The translations under genes were made by a program, and so were the position numbers. From Trifolium pratense (Eukaryota; Streptophyta; Magnoliopsida; Fabales; Fabaceae): 64,000 nucleotides of DNA. The stretch lies in NCBI RefSeq assembly GCF_020283565.1, contig NC_060060.1, positions 11,594,001-11,658,000 of the forward strand, read 5' to 3'. Position 1 is the stretch's first letter. Every line of letters begins with the position of its first letter. The notes under the pieces are model-generated. The model was not told the DNA's origin. It saw only the letters and a list, made by a program, of their open reading frames with translations, and did not search any database. Positions 31,762 to 43,699 of the stretch are shown one piece after another.

Positions 31762-34076
31762 TGTAACGCCCCGAATTTTAATTAGGAATACTTTAGGGAT
31801 ATATGATTTATTAAATGATGTCTAATTATGTACTTATGTGTATTTGTGTGTTTATGAATTTTAAATTGATTTTGACATGTTAAGTGTGTTTTTATGTCTT
31901 GTGTAATTATTGTGGTTTGAGATTAAATTAGATAGTATTATAATTTAGGAGTTAGTTATGGGAGAAAATAAATAATTAGAGGTTTTGGACTTATTTATGA
32001 GAGAAAGAGGTAGAGAGAGAAGTTAAAAGAAGGGTTTTGGTGAAAGTTGAAGAGAAAGAAGAGATGAGGAATGCAAATCTCGTTTTCAACACAGCAGCCT
32101 CACAAAAACTTCGATTCCCGATTCGTTAACCGTTGGATGTCCTTCAAATTTTGAGGGTAGGTTCATAACATCTGAGGCCAACTTTTGACCGTTCGGATCG
32201 TTGAAACAAGGTCTGAGGAGGAAGAAATTGAGTTCGGATTGCACCAGATGTGTTGGGGAGAAAAAGAGGGAAAAAGGCAAGAACAAGGTGGAGCTTCAAG
32301 AACCATTGCCATCCTCCATTTTCTTTACAAGCAAAGGTAAGGGAAGTTTATGTTTTTAAGTAGGATTGAGTTATAGAATAAAGGAGTAGCTAAGCTTCTC
32401 TTTCCCAAGTATTCTATGATTCTCCTTAGGAGAGGGTTTTTTGAGAAAACACATGAGTAGAGATTATGTTTTTATGCTTTCTCATTAATAATCCATGTTG
32501 TTGTTATTAGTTAGTAGTGATTTGTACGATAAAAATTCATGCTTGAACTGTTGAAGTTGTTATGTTTGAATAGATTGAAAGTATGAATTTTGATCGATAA
32601 TTTCATGAATTGGTTGTTGTTTTGTTGTTAATTTGAGTAGGCTGAGTTAGGATTAATGAGAACTAAACATGAATCCATTTATGTGAGTTTTGGGAGTTAT
32701 GGGAACTATGATAGTGGGTTATAGTCATGGTAAATTGTGGTGTGAATCTACTCAATTTTTGTGAGATGATTTGTTTGAGTTGGTGCTTTGTTCGTTATAT
32801 TGAAAAGATGATGGTGATGAATATATGAATGAAACTAAATTAATGTGTTAGTTAATGTATTTAATTGATAAACTTTATTTGTGAGTTTGTTGATGAAGTT
32901 TCATTGACGTGGATTATTGATGAATTTTATTCGTATACTAAATGATGAATTTTATTGGTGTATGAATTCTTTTGGTGTATTAGTGATGTGTTCGTGTGTA
33001 TGAACAATGACGGTGTTTCGTGCTTATGTACAATGACGAGGTGTGATTGTTCATGAATATAACTATGATGTTCAATTTCTTGATGATGATAAATGATGAT
33101 TTATCATGAGTAGATGTATTCTAAAGACGATGATTTAGAATATTTGGATTATGTTATCCATATTATGTTGATGTTATAATAGAGATAAAACTATATGTTT
33201 GGTATATGCACATTCATGCATTCATAAGTTGTGTCTATTGATGAGTATTCTAGAGACGATGATCTAGTTTACTGTTGTTTTAGAGACGATGATCTAAAAC
33301 ATTTGGAATAAGTTTTCCAAAATTATGACGATGGGTACCACATGCATATAGGTCGTGTCTAGGGAGACATTGCATATTTAATTTCAATAGATGAAATGTT
33401 GTGTGACTGATAAATTGTTGGTTGATGTTTGCATAATTGCGTACTAAATGATAAATGATAATTTGTGGGTGTTAATTGGTGAGTGTTAAATGATGTATAG
33501 TGGTGAGTTGGATATTTAGTAATATATCTCTGATATTCTAAGTAACTAATGTTGTATGATTGATTTAATTAATTGATTAATGATGTGTAAATTGAGGTGT
33601 TGATTAAATGGTATAAATGTTGCATGAATTATTAACGTGATATAATCATGTTTATACCTTGTTGTATATTTCTTATTTTTTTTGCTTATTGCATAAACTC
33701 ACCCTGTTTTGTGTTATGTGTTACGTGCTGGACTCTTGGGAGTCCAGGTTTTCCAGGTTGTTGAGTCTCGTGTGTTTGAGTTCTTGATGAAGCTCTGCTC
33801 TGATTGTGACACGGGGAAGAGTTTTTAGAGTCATTTACTCTGTCATTTTATTTTTAATTTAAAATGTTTCTTGTTAGAAAAGAAAAATATTTTTATTAGT
33901 GATGCTTATGCTAATTTATTTTCATTAGCAATATGAAGAAAAATGTAATACCTTAAACCAATATTTTCATAAGTTATTTTGACTCCAAGCCTATTTATTA
34001 TTTATAACCGCTGCGTAATTTTAAAAAGCATTCTTGAATTAGAGTAACTTTTGAATATTGGGTTTAGGGCGTTACA
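31762..34076 (+). repeat. 5' LTR of the gypsy element
   Basis: 2315 bp, TG...CA, paired with 41136-43451. It contains three copies of a small palindromic motif around GACGATGAT flanked by TCTA/TAGA-like arms (about 33120, 33250 and 33282), which may be a promoter repeat. A short minus-strand ORF present in both LTRs (32086-32286 here) has no recognisable domain. Confidence 0.9.
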
Positions 34077-34427
34077 AAGTGGTATCAGAACAGGTCTGTC
34101 TAGTCAGATCGAGTGGGCGTGGTGTCAGTTGTGTTTGTCTATCGCTTGTATTTTATTATGTGTTGATTGTTATAGTTACACTTGCACCTAGTGTCACTAT
34201 TTAACTATCTTGCAAGATGTGTGATTAGTTTCAGGAATTTCATTGTTACGATATATTCATCCTTTCTCGTTATGATCTGATTCTTAATTTTGAAAATTAA
34301 GGGAAGATATATGTCACCTAAATGTTTGTGTGAGACATTGTGTTTTGTGTTTCATTCCCTTGTATGCAATGTGTGTTTAAACACTGTCTACACTTGTTTC
34401 TTTTGTGAGACTAAGTTCGAGTGCGGT

Positions 34428-35652
34428 TGATGACATTCCGTCATTTGAGTATTTTTAATTATTATTTTATAGTATTTTAGTTAGTTTTTAAGAGTATTGT
34501 ATGGTCAAGGAGAAGAATTTATGAAGAAAATAACACATAAAAGAGTTTGAAGACAAAAGACCAAAGAAGAAAAAGACTTAGAAAAAATCCCAATATTTTG
34601 AAGCTAAAAGAAGCTTCATTCTCTGTTTTTCTCGCGTCCCCAGCTGATCCAATAGTGGTGCGATTTTTCACCTTTCAGAGCATGACATCAGCGCACGTTC
34701 AGCATGACATCATCAGCTTTATTCTATATTTAAATGACGTGTCAAAAGGTAATGGGAGGAGGACTTGCTTCTAGTGGCACGGGTTGTAATTCTTAAGGAT
34801 CTTTGTTCCCTCATATAAATAGGAACTTTTCATTGACCTAGAAAGATCACGCAGACGGAGAAAAGAAAAAAGCAGTCACGCACGCAGACGAGGCTTCACC
34901 TTTGAATAACAGTTTCTTTGTGTTGGCTTTGTACACATTCAACTACAATTTTATGTGTAATTCTTTATTCTCTATTATCTCTAATTGATATTATGAGTAG
35001 TTAATTTCTCAATTGTTAGGGATGAGTAAACCTAGATGACTATTCTTATTTTATGATTTGATTTATGATTATTGAAGAATTCTATTGATTATTTTTCTTA
35101 TATCTGTGCTTAATGCTTTTATCGATTGATCACCGTTAAATTGATTTACGATTCATATTGTGATACGGGAGTTGAATTTATGAATGCTTTGATATAAGAA
35201 ATTCTTGCCTTTGTAATTTAGGAATAGATGCAAACCCTTGAAACCAATTTAGAATTCTTGTTCATTCATGCTTAATTCTAATCTTAAATTCACTAAGGAA
35301 TTAGGAATTATTTTAGAATTAACGACTCTGTCACTAAGGAATTAGGGCACGAATACTTTAGGGAATTCGGTAATAATTTGATAAATACCTTCAATAGTCA
35401 TAATCAAGTCACTACATTAAAATAGTAGTCTAGTGAAACTCATCCCTGACATTTTTATTATTATCAAATACAAAGTAATTTTCGTTGTTATTATTATTAT
35501 TGCTATTGCAACCAATCAAACTGAAACCTTTTGTTCAATCGAGTAAAAATCACAATTCAACAGTATAACGCGATCCTTGAGTTCGACACTCGGTCTTACC
35601 GTTTTAAATATATTACTTGCACGATTTCGTACACTTGCGAAAATCGCCATCA
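34428..35652 (+). repeat. 5' LTR of the Athila-like element
   Basis: Identical by eye to 38073-39297. Contains a TATA-like CATATAAATAGG (about 34814-34825), likely the element's own promoter. A 75-residue frame present in both LTRs is not considered a gene. Confidence 0.88.
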
Positions 35653-35859
35653 AGTTTTTGGCGCCGTTGCCGGGGATTGCCAAATCACTGTTGAATTTTT
35701 ATTTTTGCTTAATTGGAATTTTTTGCTCTGCAACAAAATTATAGTTTTTTTTTTATTTTTTTATTTTTGTTCTATTTTTGTTTTATTTGTTGAGATTACT
35801 AATGTTGCGTGCTAGTGGTGTCTTTCTTCTTTGTTTGAGATAATTATCCACCATATAGC

Positions 35860-36597
35860 ATGAAAGACTTTGATGATTCTGTCCTACAACAAATATTGGA
35901 AGAGCTTGATACTTGTCTTCTAATTGCTCAATGTCGTATACTTGAGGGACAAATCACGAGAGATGAACTTGAACAAGAGCTTCTTCAGGTGCGATTTCTT
36001 AGGGATGATGTTTGTGAAGAAGAGTATAAGGATGAAACTTTTGATTATAATGTTCCACCACAAGAAGAAGAGGAGTGTTACATGAAAAAGATCAATTGTG
36101 AACAAATGTTACCTCCTCAAGTGTTACCCAATGATTTATATGACAAGAACTTTCACATCAAAGATGTTTTGATTGAATTCATACATATGAATCAAGTTTC
36201 AATTGAAATATTTGAGAGCCGGTGTGAGAGTTTTTTTGAACAAATAGTGGGATTTGAAAAGATGAATGAGAATTTGGAGATTGGAGATGACCTAATTGTT
36301 GTGAAAAAGAAAGGTGATGATCTAGTGGAAACTCAAAAGTCTCAACTTTTGAGAAGTGAATATGTCGAACAAGAAATTTCTCAACATAAAAACATTCCTC
36401 AAATTTTTTTTAGCAACAAGGTTGAGAAAAAATATGAGATTGATGAAGTTCTGGATGCCAGTTATGCCTTGTTCATCAATTTCCACTTGAAAATGTTATG
36501 GAGGAAACATCATCTATATCTCAAGTTCATGGAGTTCTTACCCAACAAAATGAAGAAAAAGGATGATGTGTTCTTTGTGTCATATATGCCACCTTAA
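35860..36597 (+). CDS. Unrecognised 245-aa ORF of the Athila-like element
   Basis: One uninterrupted frame from MKDFDDSVLQQILEELDTC to DDVFFVSYMPP and TAA. It is acidic (DEELEQELL, EEEYKDE, PQEEEECYMKK), with likely helical or coiled segments in the first 60 residues and a more basic end (LKMLWRKHHLYLKFMEF). There is no retroviral zinc knuckle, protease DTG or RT YxDD motif. It is followed by GGGAGGCAACCCAT (about 36646), a phrase I associate with the 3' region of Athila-type elements, so the ORF may descend from their extra (env-like or accessory) frame. That link is inference. An intact frame in an otherwise empty element suggests recent mobility or selection. It could also be only a recently captured segment. 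Confidence 0.5.
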   Translation: MKDFDDSVLQQILEELDTCLLIAQCRILEGQITRDELEQELLQVRFLRDDVCEEEYKDETFDYNVPPQEEEECYMKKINCEQMLPPQVLPNDLYDKNFHIKDVLIEFIHMNQVSIEIFESRCESFFEQIVGFEKMNENLEIGDDLIVVKKKGDDLVETQKSQLLRSEYVEQEISQHKNIPQIFFSNKVEKKYEIDEVLDASYALFINFHLKMLWRKHHLYLKFMEFLPNKMKKKDDVFFVSYMPP

Positions 36598-36599
36598 TA

Positions 36600-38072
36600 G
36601 TGGTTGAGGCGTCAAGCTAATGACGTTAAAGAAGCGCTGCATGGGAGGCAACCCATCCATTATGCTTTACCATTCATTTTTCATTCAAAAAAAGAAAAAA
36701 GAAAAGAGAAAATAGAAAGAAAAAAAAAAGACTATCAATGATGTCACCTGCTGACAATCCCTTGTGTTTCATCTTTCTATTGTTTTGTTTATTATCAAGT
36801 TTAATGTTTTTATGTCTTTTCAGAATTGTCAGTGTGTTAATACCTGAATTTGCACGATGAAAATCTCTTAGACTTGCACATAAAAGAATGCGGACGTGTG
36901 ACTGCTCATGAAAGTGCAATGGTTAAAGAGACAAAGAGATGAATAGGAAAGATGGAGTTTTGCACGGTGTACTAGTTCAACCTTCAGATACCTCAGCTGG
37001 TGAGCACTTTGAGCCAAATAAATTCCACGGTATACTATTTCTTTCACATCTTATGAGTGTATCCATATTTTGTATATTTTCTAGAACTTGCGACTGTTCT
37101 CTACTGTTGATTGGTTTTACATTTACACACATAGAGGCATATTTGTTTGGTACCCTGAGCCTTTTCAAGCTACCCTGTTATTATATATCTGTTGCTAAAC
37201 CACTTTGAGCCAAAAAAAAAAAAAAAATATCCCCTTTTTTTCGGTGACTAACTCAATTATAAGCTTTTTAGACCTGAAATTTTTTATCTGTTTACCCTCC
37301 TTGGAGTTAGGTAGAAGCTTTAAATTTCCTTGTCATGGTATCATTTTAAGTTTGGGGTTGCTTCTGGAATTAGCAACATCTTAAGTTTGGGGTAGGGGTA
37401 CTAGAGAACTAAAAAAAAAAAAAATAGTAATAATAGAGACTCACAAAAAAATAATTGAGTTTCTTAAAAAAAAAAAGGAGAATAAAAAAGAATAAAGAGC
37501 CATTAAGCATGAAAAATAGTGGCATCTTCGAAGAAAAAAAAATTATGAAAAATAAGTTCTCTAAGTACCTAATCAACAATGAATTGAGCCCCGGTTATGG
37601 TAATTTTTCAATAAGGAATAGTAGTTGATACCTAACTCCAATTTAGCCTACTTTTCCCAAATTTATCCCACCATTTACCCAAGCCAAGTTACAACCTTTA
37701 AGACCTCGAAAATGTGTGTCATGTATTTACTTTGATTGACGGTTTAGAATTTTTTCAAGCTTAAGGTAAAATAGCATTTGCATGTTGATGGAGTGAATAC
37801 CCTGTCAAAATTGAGTGAATTAGTGAGTGAGAGATAAGGTTGAACTTTGAACATCGTGTGGAATGATCATTGAACCGAAGCTGATTGAAGTCTTGAAAAC
37901 CAAAGCATTGATTGAGCAGGATCACGGAAGTTAAGACCGGTGGTTCTATTGCCGGATGAAGAGAAAAAGTTTTTGAGATTTTTATCATTCAAATTAATTT
38001 GTTAATTCATTGACAGTTTTGTTTCGACAGACATATTACTTGAGGACAAGCAACAATTCAAGTTTGGGGTTG
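36600..38072 (+). other. Non-coding 3' internal region of the Athila-like element
   Basis: No supported ORF. The polypurine-like phrase AAGTTTGGGGT occurs three times: about 37348, 37383 and 38060. Only the last abuts the LTR; the first two may be secondary or ancestral tracts. Confidence 0.55.
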
Positions 38073-39297
38073 TGATGACATTCCGTCATTTGAGTATTTT
38101 TAATTATTATTTTATAGTATTTTAGTTAGTTTTTAAGAGTATTGTATGGTCAAGGAGAAGAATTTATGAAGAAAATAACACATAAAAGAGTTTGAAGACA
38201 AAAGACCAAAGAAGAAAAAGACTTAGAAAAAATCCCAATATTTTGAAGCTAAAAGAAGCTTCATTCTCTGTTTTTCTCGCGTCCCCAGCTGATCCAATAG
38301 TGGTGCGATTTTTCACCTTTCAGAGCATGACATCAGCGCACGTTCAGCATGACATCATCAGCTTTATTCTATATTTAAATGACGTGTCAAAAGGTAATGG
38401 GAGGAGGACTTGCTTCTAGTGGCACGGGTTGTAATTCTTAAGGATCTTTGTTCCCTCATATAAATAGGAACTTTTCATTGACCTAGAAAGATCACGCAGA
38501 CGGAGAAAAGAAAAAAGCAGTCACGCACGCAGACGAGGCTTCACCTTTGAATAACAGTTTCTTTGTGTTGGCTTTGTACACATTCAACTACAATTTTATG
38601 TGTAATTCTTTATTCTCTATTATCTCTAATTGATATTATGAGTAGTTAATTTCTCAATTGTTAGGGATGAGTAAACCTAGATGACTATTCTTATTTTATG
38701 ATTTGATTTATGATTATTGAAGAATTCTATTGATTATTTTTCTTATATCTGTGCTTAATGCTTTTATCGATTGATCACCGTTAAATTGATTTACGATTCA
38801 TATTGTGATACGGGAGTTGAATTTATGAATGCTTTGATATAAGAAATTCTTGCCTTTGTAATTTAGGAATAGATGCAAACCCTTGAAACCAATTTAGAAT
38901 TCTTGTTCATTCATGCTTAATTCTAATCTTAAATTCACTAAGGAATTAGGAATTATTTTAGAATTAACGACTCTGTCACTAAGGAATTAGGGCACGAATA
39001 CTTTAGGGAATTCGGTAATAATTTGATAAATACCTTCAATAGTCATAATCAAGTCACTACATTAAAATAGTAGTCTAGTGAAACTCATCCCTGACATTTT
39101 TATTATTATCAAATACAAAGTAATTTTCGTTGTTATTATTATTATTGCTATTGCAACCAATCAAACTGAAACCTTTTGTTCAATCGAGTAAAAATCACAA
39201 TTCAACAGTATAACGCGATCCTTGAGTTCGACACTCGGTCTTACCGTTTTAAATATATTACTTGCACGATTTCGTACACTTGCGAAAATCGCCATCA
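38073..39297 (+). repeat. 3' LTR of the Athila-like element
   Basis: 1225 bp, same length and apparently same sequence as 34428-35652, which implies a recent insertion. Confidence 0.88.
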
Positions 39298-39302
39298 GCG
39301 GT

Positions 39303-41121
39303 AAAGGTCTGCAGCTAGGTGTGGGAATCAGGAGTCTCAGCAGAAGGTTGCAGGTGGGTTTGAGACAAGTGGGGGAGAATGTTATATCCCTCCGAGATGT
39401 TTCGAGTGTGGGAAGCTAGGAAAAGTAGAGATGTCCGAAGGAGAGTGCTCATACGTTCGTGGGGTCTGCTTCAGAGATATGACTGAGTTAGAGGAACAGT
39501 TAGAAGAACTACTAGAGAAGAAGTCTATTAAGTTGAGTGTTTCGCCGTGGAGCAGTAGTGTAGTTGAATATGAGGCAAAGGAGGTGGTTAGACATTTTGA
39601 AGGATTATGACTTTAGGTTGAGTTATCATCCGGGTAAAGCGAATGTGATCGTAGATGCATCGAGTAGGAAGTTCTTGCACATTTCTGCGTTTATGACAAG
39701 AGGATTAAATTTGATTGAAAAAAAATCAGAAATTTGAAATTGGTGTATGAGATGACGCCTAGTAGTGTGAAGTTGGGCATGTTAGAAAAAAAAATTGACG
39801 AACCATATTCTCAAAGAGGTTGGGGGGGACCGTAAGGAATTACTTAGTAAAAAGAAAGATGTCGCAGAGTTTGTGTATGTCTGTTTAGTTTGTCATAAGT
39901 CAAAGATTGAGCAGATAGTCGAGTTTATTCTAGAGTGAAAGTGGGATAGTATTCGATGAATTTGTGTAAGGACTATGGTGAGGTACCTTATAAGGAGTTG
40001 AGATTGTGTTGAGTATCAACTGAGATGTGTATACCGATGACGGTGGAAGTTACGAAAAACACCTTTCAGATAAGAGCTTGGAGTAGTAAGTCGGATGTAT
40101 CAAAACGGAAGTTGAACAATAATTGTGGAGATAATACTCATGGATAATCAAAGATAAATAAAAGAGATTTAAGATTGAGAAAAGGTTACACTAGAAATCA
40201 GGACGGAGAAATCATTAGGTGGAAAAGTATGTTGGAGCATTTCACACGAGGCTTTTGATGTAGAGATGAGGTTAAAGTATATCAGCAATGGACTAATAGA
40301 AGGAGTGAGAAAGACTAGTTGTTTGGGAAGGTGTGTTAATGAGAATGTGGCTTAAGGATTCACAATAGGGAAATGAGGAAAAGTTTGGAAAAAAAAAACT
40401 AAGAAAAGTTTGAGGAGAGTTTGGAGTTATGACGAAACATGATGTGCCCTGATTGGGAAAGTCAAAAGAGATAAATATTTTGTGTTGAGGTGCATAGAAA
40501 GTAGTTAAGTGATGATTTGAAAGTAAAATAGTCGTGTTAGTTCTACGAAAGAAATTGAAAATTGTGTAAAAGAATCTGTCTGTTAGAGATGACAAGTTTT
40601 GACATTGTGTCAGGAGAATTTGGGAAGCCTTGGCCATCAACCGAAGATTGAGATGGTAGTATTCAGACGGTGGTTGGAATGAGATTCGAATATGAACATA
40701 CGGTTTGGTACAGTTATGAGATTTAGGGAAAATTGAGAACTTATGGGCATTTGAGAAGTTGTGAAGTTTTTATGCGATGATGTTTTTTCCGGAGTATAAT
40801 GGATTGAATTTTACTTGCGGTAGTGGTGTTGTACTCATTATGGAATGATACTCAATGGATGTTCGTGCTATGGGAGCACTATTGTAGTTTGGTGAAAATG
40901 GAATATGTCATCGTCATGATTGTCGGCTATCTATTGACAAATTGAGGAACTGATCACCCTTAATCTCTTGTTAATAGTAGACGAAATTGTGTTGATTGGA
41001 ATAGACTAGTTTTATCATACTTGATAGTGAGCAGAGTTTTGGTGGTTCTTTTGGAAAGCCGGATGAAGGAGTCTTATCGGAGTTGTTCCAGTCAGATGAT
41101 TTTCGAGGACGAAAATTCTTT
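39303..41121 (+). pseudogene. Gypsy gag-pol relic
   Basis: Short frames broken by stops give recognisable pieces in order. A gag zinc-knuckle start CFECGKLG (39398-39421) is followed by an RT N-terminal-like piece MTELEEQLEELLEK (about 39480-39525). Then comes an RNase H end DYDFRLSYHPGKANVIVDAS (about 39597-39660), and an integrase zinc-region-like FVYVCLVCHKSKIEQIVEF (about 39870-39930). The spacing is far shorter than in an intact element, so most of pol has been deleted, and frameshifts are frequent. The order zinc knuckle, RT, RNase H, IN supports the Ty3/gypsy assignment. Confidence 0.75.
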
Positions 41122-41135
41122 AAGTGGGGGAGAGT

Positions 41136-43451
41136 TGTAACGCCCCGAATTTTAATTAGGAATACTTTAGGGATATATGATTTATTAAATGATGTCTAAT
41201 TATGTGCTTATGTGTATTTGTGTGTTTATGAATTTTAAATTGATTTTGACATGTTAAGTGTGTTTTTATGTCTTGTGTAATTATTGTGGTTTGAGATTAA
41301 ATTAGATAGTATTATAATTTAGGAGTTAGTTATGGGAGAAAATAAATAATTAGAGGTTTTGGACTTATTTATGAGAGAAAGAGGTAGAGAGAGAAGTTAA
41401 AAGAAGGGTTTTGGTGAAAGTTGAAGAGAAAGAAGAGATGAGGAATGCAAATCTCGTTTTCAACACAGCAGCCTCACAAAAACTTCGATTCCCGATTCGT
41501 TAACCGTTGGATGTCCTTCAAATTTTGAGGGTAGGTTCATAACATCTGAGGCCAACTTTTGACCGTTCGGATCGTTGAAACAAGGTCTGAGGAGGAAGAA
41601 ATTGAGTTCGGATTGCACCAGATGTGTTGGGGAGAAAAAGAGGGAAAAAGGCAAGAACAAGGTGGAGCTTCAAGAACCATTGCCATCCTCCATTTTCTTT
41701 ACAACCAAAGGTAAAGGAAGTTTATGTTTTTAAGTAGGATTGAGTTATAGAATAAAGGAGTAGCTAAGCTTCTCTTTCCCAAGTATTCTATTATTCTCCT
41801 TAGGAGAGGGTTTTTTGAGAAAACCCATGAGTAGAGATTATGTTTTTATGCTTTCTCATTAATAATCCATGTTGTTGTTATTAGTTAGTAGTGATTTGTA
41901 CAATAAAAATTCATGCTTGAACTGTTAAAGTTGTTATGTTTGAATAGATTGAAAGTATGAATTTTGATCGATAATTTCATGAATTGGTTGTTGTTTTGTT
42001 GTTAATTTGAGTAGGCTGAGTTAGGATTAATGAGAACTAAACATGAATCCATTTATGTGAGTTTTGGGAGTTATGGGATACTATGATAGTGGGTTATAGT
42101 CATGGTAAATTGTGGTGTGAATCTACTCAATTTTTGTGAGATGATTTGTTTGAGTTGGTGCTTTGTTCGTTATATTGAAAAGATGATGGTGATGAATATA
42201 TGAATGAAACTAAATTAATGTGTTAGTTAATGTATTTAATTGATAAACTTTATTTGTGAGTTTGTTGATAAAGTTTCATTGACGTGGATTATTGATGAAT
42301 TTTATTCGTATACTAAATGATGAATTTTATTGGTGTATGAATTCTTTTGGTGTATTAGTGATGTGTTCGTGTGTATGAACAATGACGGTGTTTCGTGCTT
42401 ATGTACAATGGCGAGGTGTGATTGTTCATGAATATAACTATGATGTTCAATTTCTTGATGATGATAAATGATGATTTATCATGAGTAGATGTATTCTAAA
42501 GACGATGATTTAGAATATTTGGATTATGTTATCCATATTATGTTGATGTTATAATAGAGATAAAACTATATGTTTGGTATATGCACATTCATGCATTCAT
42601 AAGTTGTGTCTATTGATGAGTATTCTAGAGACGATGATCTAGTTTACTGTTGTTTTAGAGACGATGATCTAAAACATTTGGAATAAGTTTTCCAAAATTA
42701 TGACAATGGGTACCACATGCATATAGGTCGTGTCTAGGGAGACATTGCATACTTAATTTCAATAGATGAAATGTTGTGTGACTGATAAATTGTTGGTTGA
42801 TGTTTGCATAATTGCGTACTAAATGATAAGTGATAATTTGTGGGTGTTAATTGGTGAGTGTTAAATGATGTATAGTGGTGAGTTGGATATTTAGTAATAT
42901 ATCTCTGATATTCTAAGTAACTAATGTTGTATGATTGATTTAATTAATTGATTAATGATGTGTAAATTGAGGTGTTGATTAAATGGTATAAATGTTGCAT
43001 GAATTATTAACGTGATATAATCATGTTTATACCTTGTTGTATGTTTCCTATTTTTTTTGCTTATTGCATAAACTCACCCTGTTTTGTGTTATGTGTTACG
43101 TGCTGGACTCTTGGGAGTCCAGGTTTTCCAGGTTGTTGAGTCTCGTGTGTTTGAGTTCTTGATGAAGCTCCGCTCTGATTGTGACACGGGGAAGAGTTTT
43201 TAGAGTCATTTACTCTGTCATTTTATTTTTAATTTAAAATGTTTCTTGTTAGAAAAGAAAAATATTTTTATTAGTGATGCTTATGCTAATTTATTTTCAT
43301 TAGCAATATGAAGAAAAATGTAATACCTTAAACCAATATTTTCATAAGTTATTTTGACTCCAAGCCTATTTATTATTTATAACCGCTGCGTAATTTTGAA
43401 AAGCATTCTTGAATTAGAGTAACTTTTGAATATTGGGTTTAGGGCGTTACA
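41136..43451 (+). repeat. 3' LTR of the gypsy element
   Basis: 2316 bp, near-identical to 31762-34076, with one 1-bp indel near 42080 and scattered substitutions. Confidence 0.9.
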
Positions 43452-43456
43452 AAGAG

Positions 43457-43592
43457 AAAGGAATAGACTATTGTATTATTCTATTCAAGGTGTGTGTTTT
43501 ACATTGTGAGATAGTCATATATATAGGAGATTACATGTGCCAAGAATATGGGTCTAGACAAATGGACATCCACATTTATATTATTCATAACA
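43457..43592 (-). repeat. Right-hand part of the split copia 3' LTR
   Basis: 136 bp matching 54767-54898 region of the intact LTR, separated from its other 61 bp (31701-31761) by the gypsy insertion. It is followed on the plus strand by CTCCTCCTT, the complement of the element's polypurine tract. Confidence 0.85.
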
Positions 43593-43699
43593 CTCCTCCT
43601 TGGATGTCCATCGATGATATGCCTCATTAAAACCTTACTATTAAAAACCCAGTGGGAAAAATCATAGTGAAGGAAAAAGAGTACAACATCTTTTGTGTG

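Larger units (their letters stand above)
34428..39297 (+). mobile_element. Athila-like non-autonomous LTR retrotransposon
   Basis: LTRs 34428-35652 and 38073-39297 (1225 bp each, apparently identical) start TGATGACATTCCGTC and end AAATCGCCATCA. The PBS-type sequence TTTTTGGCGCCGTTGCCGGG (from 35655) follows the 5' LTR, as in Athila/Tat elements. AAGTTTGGGGTTG (38060-38072) precedes the 3' LTR. Target duplication GCGGT (34423-34427, 39298-39302) is perfect. There is no gag-pol; the only long ORF is 35860-36597. It is inserted between the leader and gag region of the gypsy element. Confidence 0.9.
31762..43451 (+). mobile_element. Ty3/gypsy LTR retrotransposon, chromovirus-like, internally deleted
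   Basis: LTRs 31762-34076 and 41136-43451 (about 2.3 kb) start TGTAACGCCCCGAATTTTAA and end TTTAGGGCGTTACA. A primer-binding site TGGTATCAGAAC (34080-34091, initiator-Met type) follows the 5' LTR, and the purine tract AAGTGGGGGAGAG (41122-41134) precedes the 3' LTR. Target duplication AAGAG (31757-31761, 43452-43456) is perfect and lies within the copia LTR. The coding part is short and broken. LTRs differ at roughly 15-20 sites by eye (under 1%). Confidence 0.92.

Noticed and set aside
32086..32286. 66-codon minus-strand frame, repeated at 41460-41660
   Set aside because: It lies in the gypsy LTRs; antisense and without recognisable domain.
34547..34774. 75-codon frame, repeated at 38192-38419
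   Set aside because: It is LTR sequence of the Athila-like element, present twice because LTRs are duplicated. No domain is visible.
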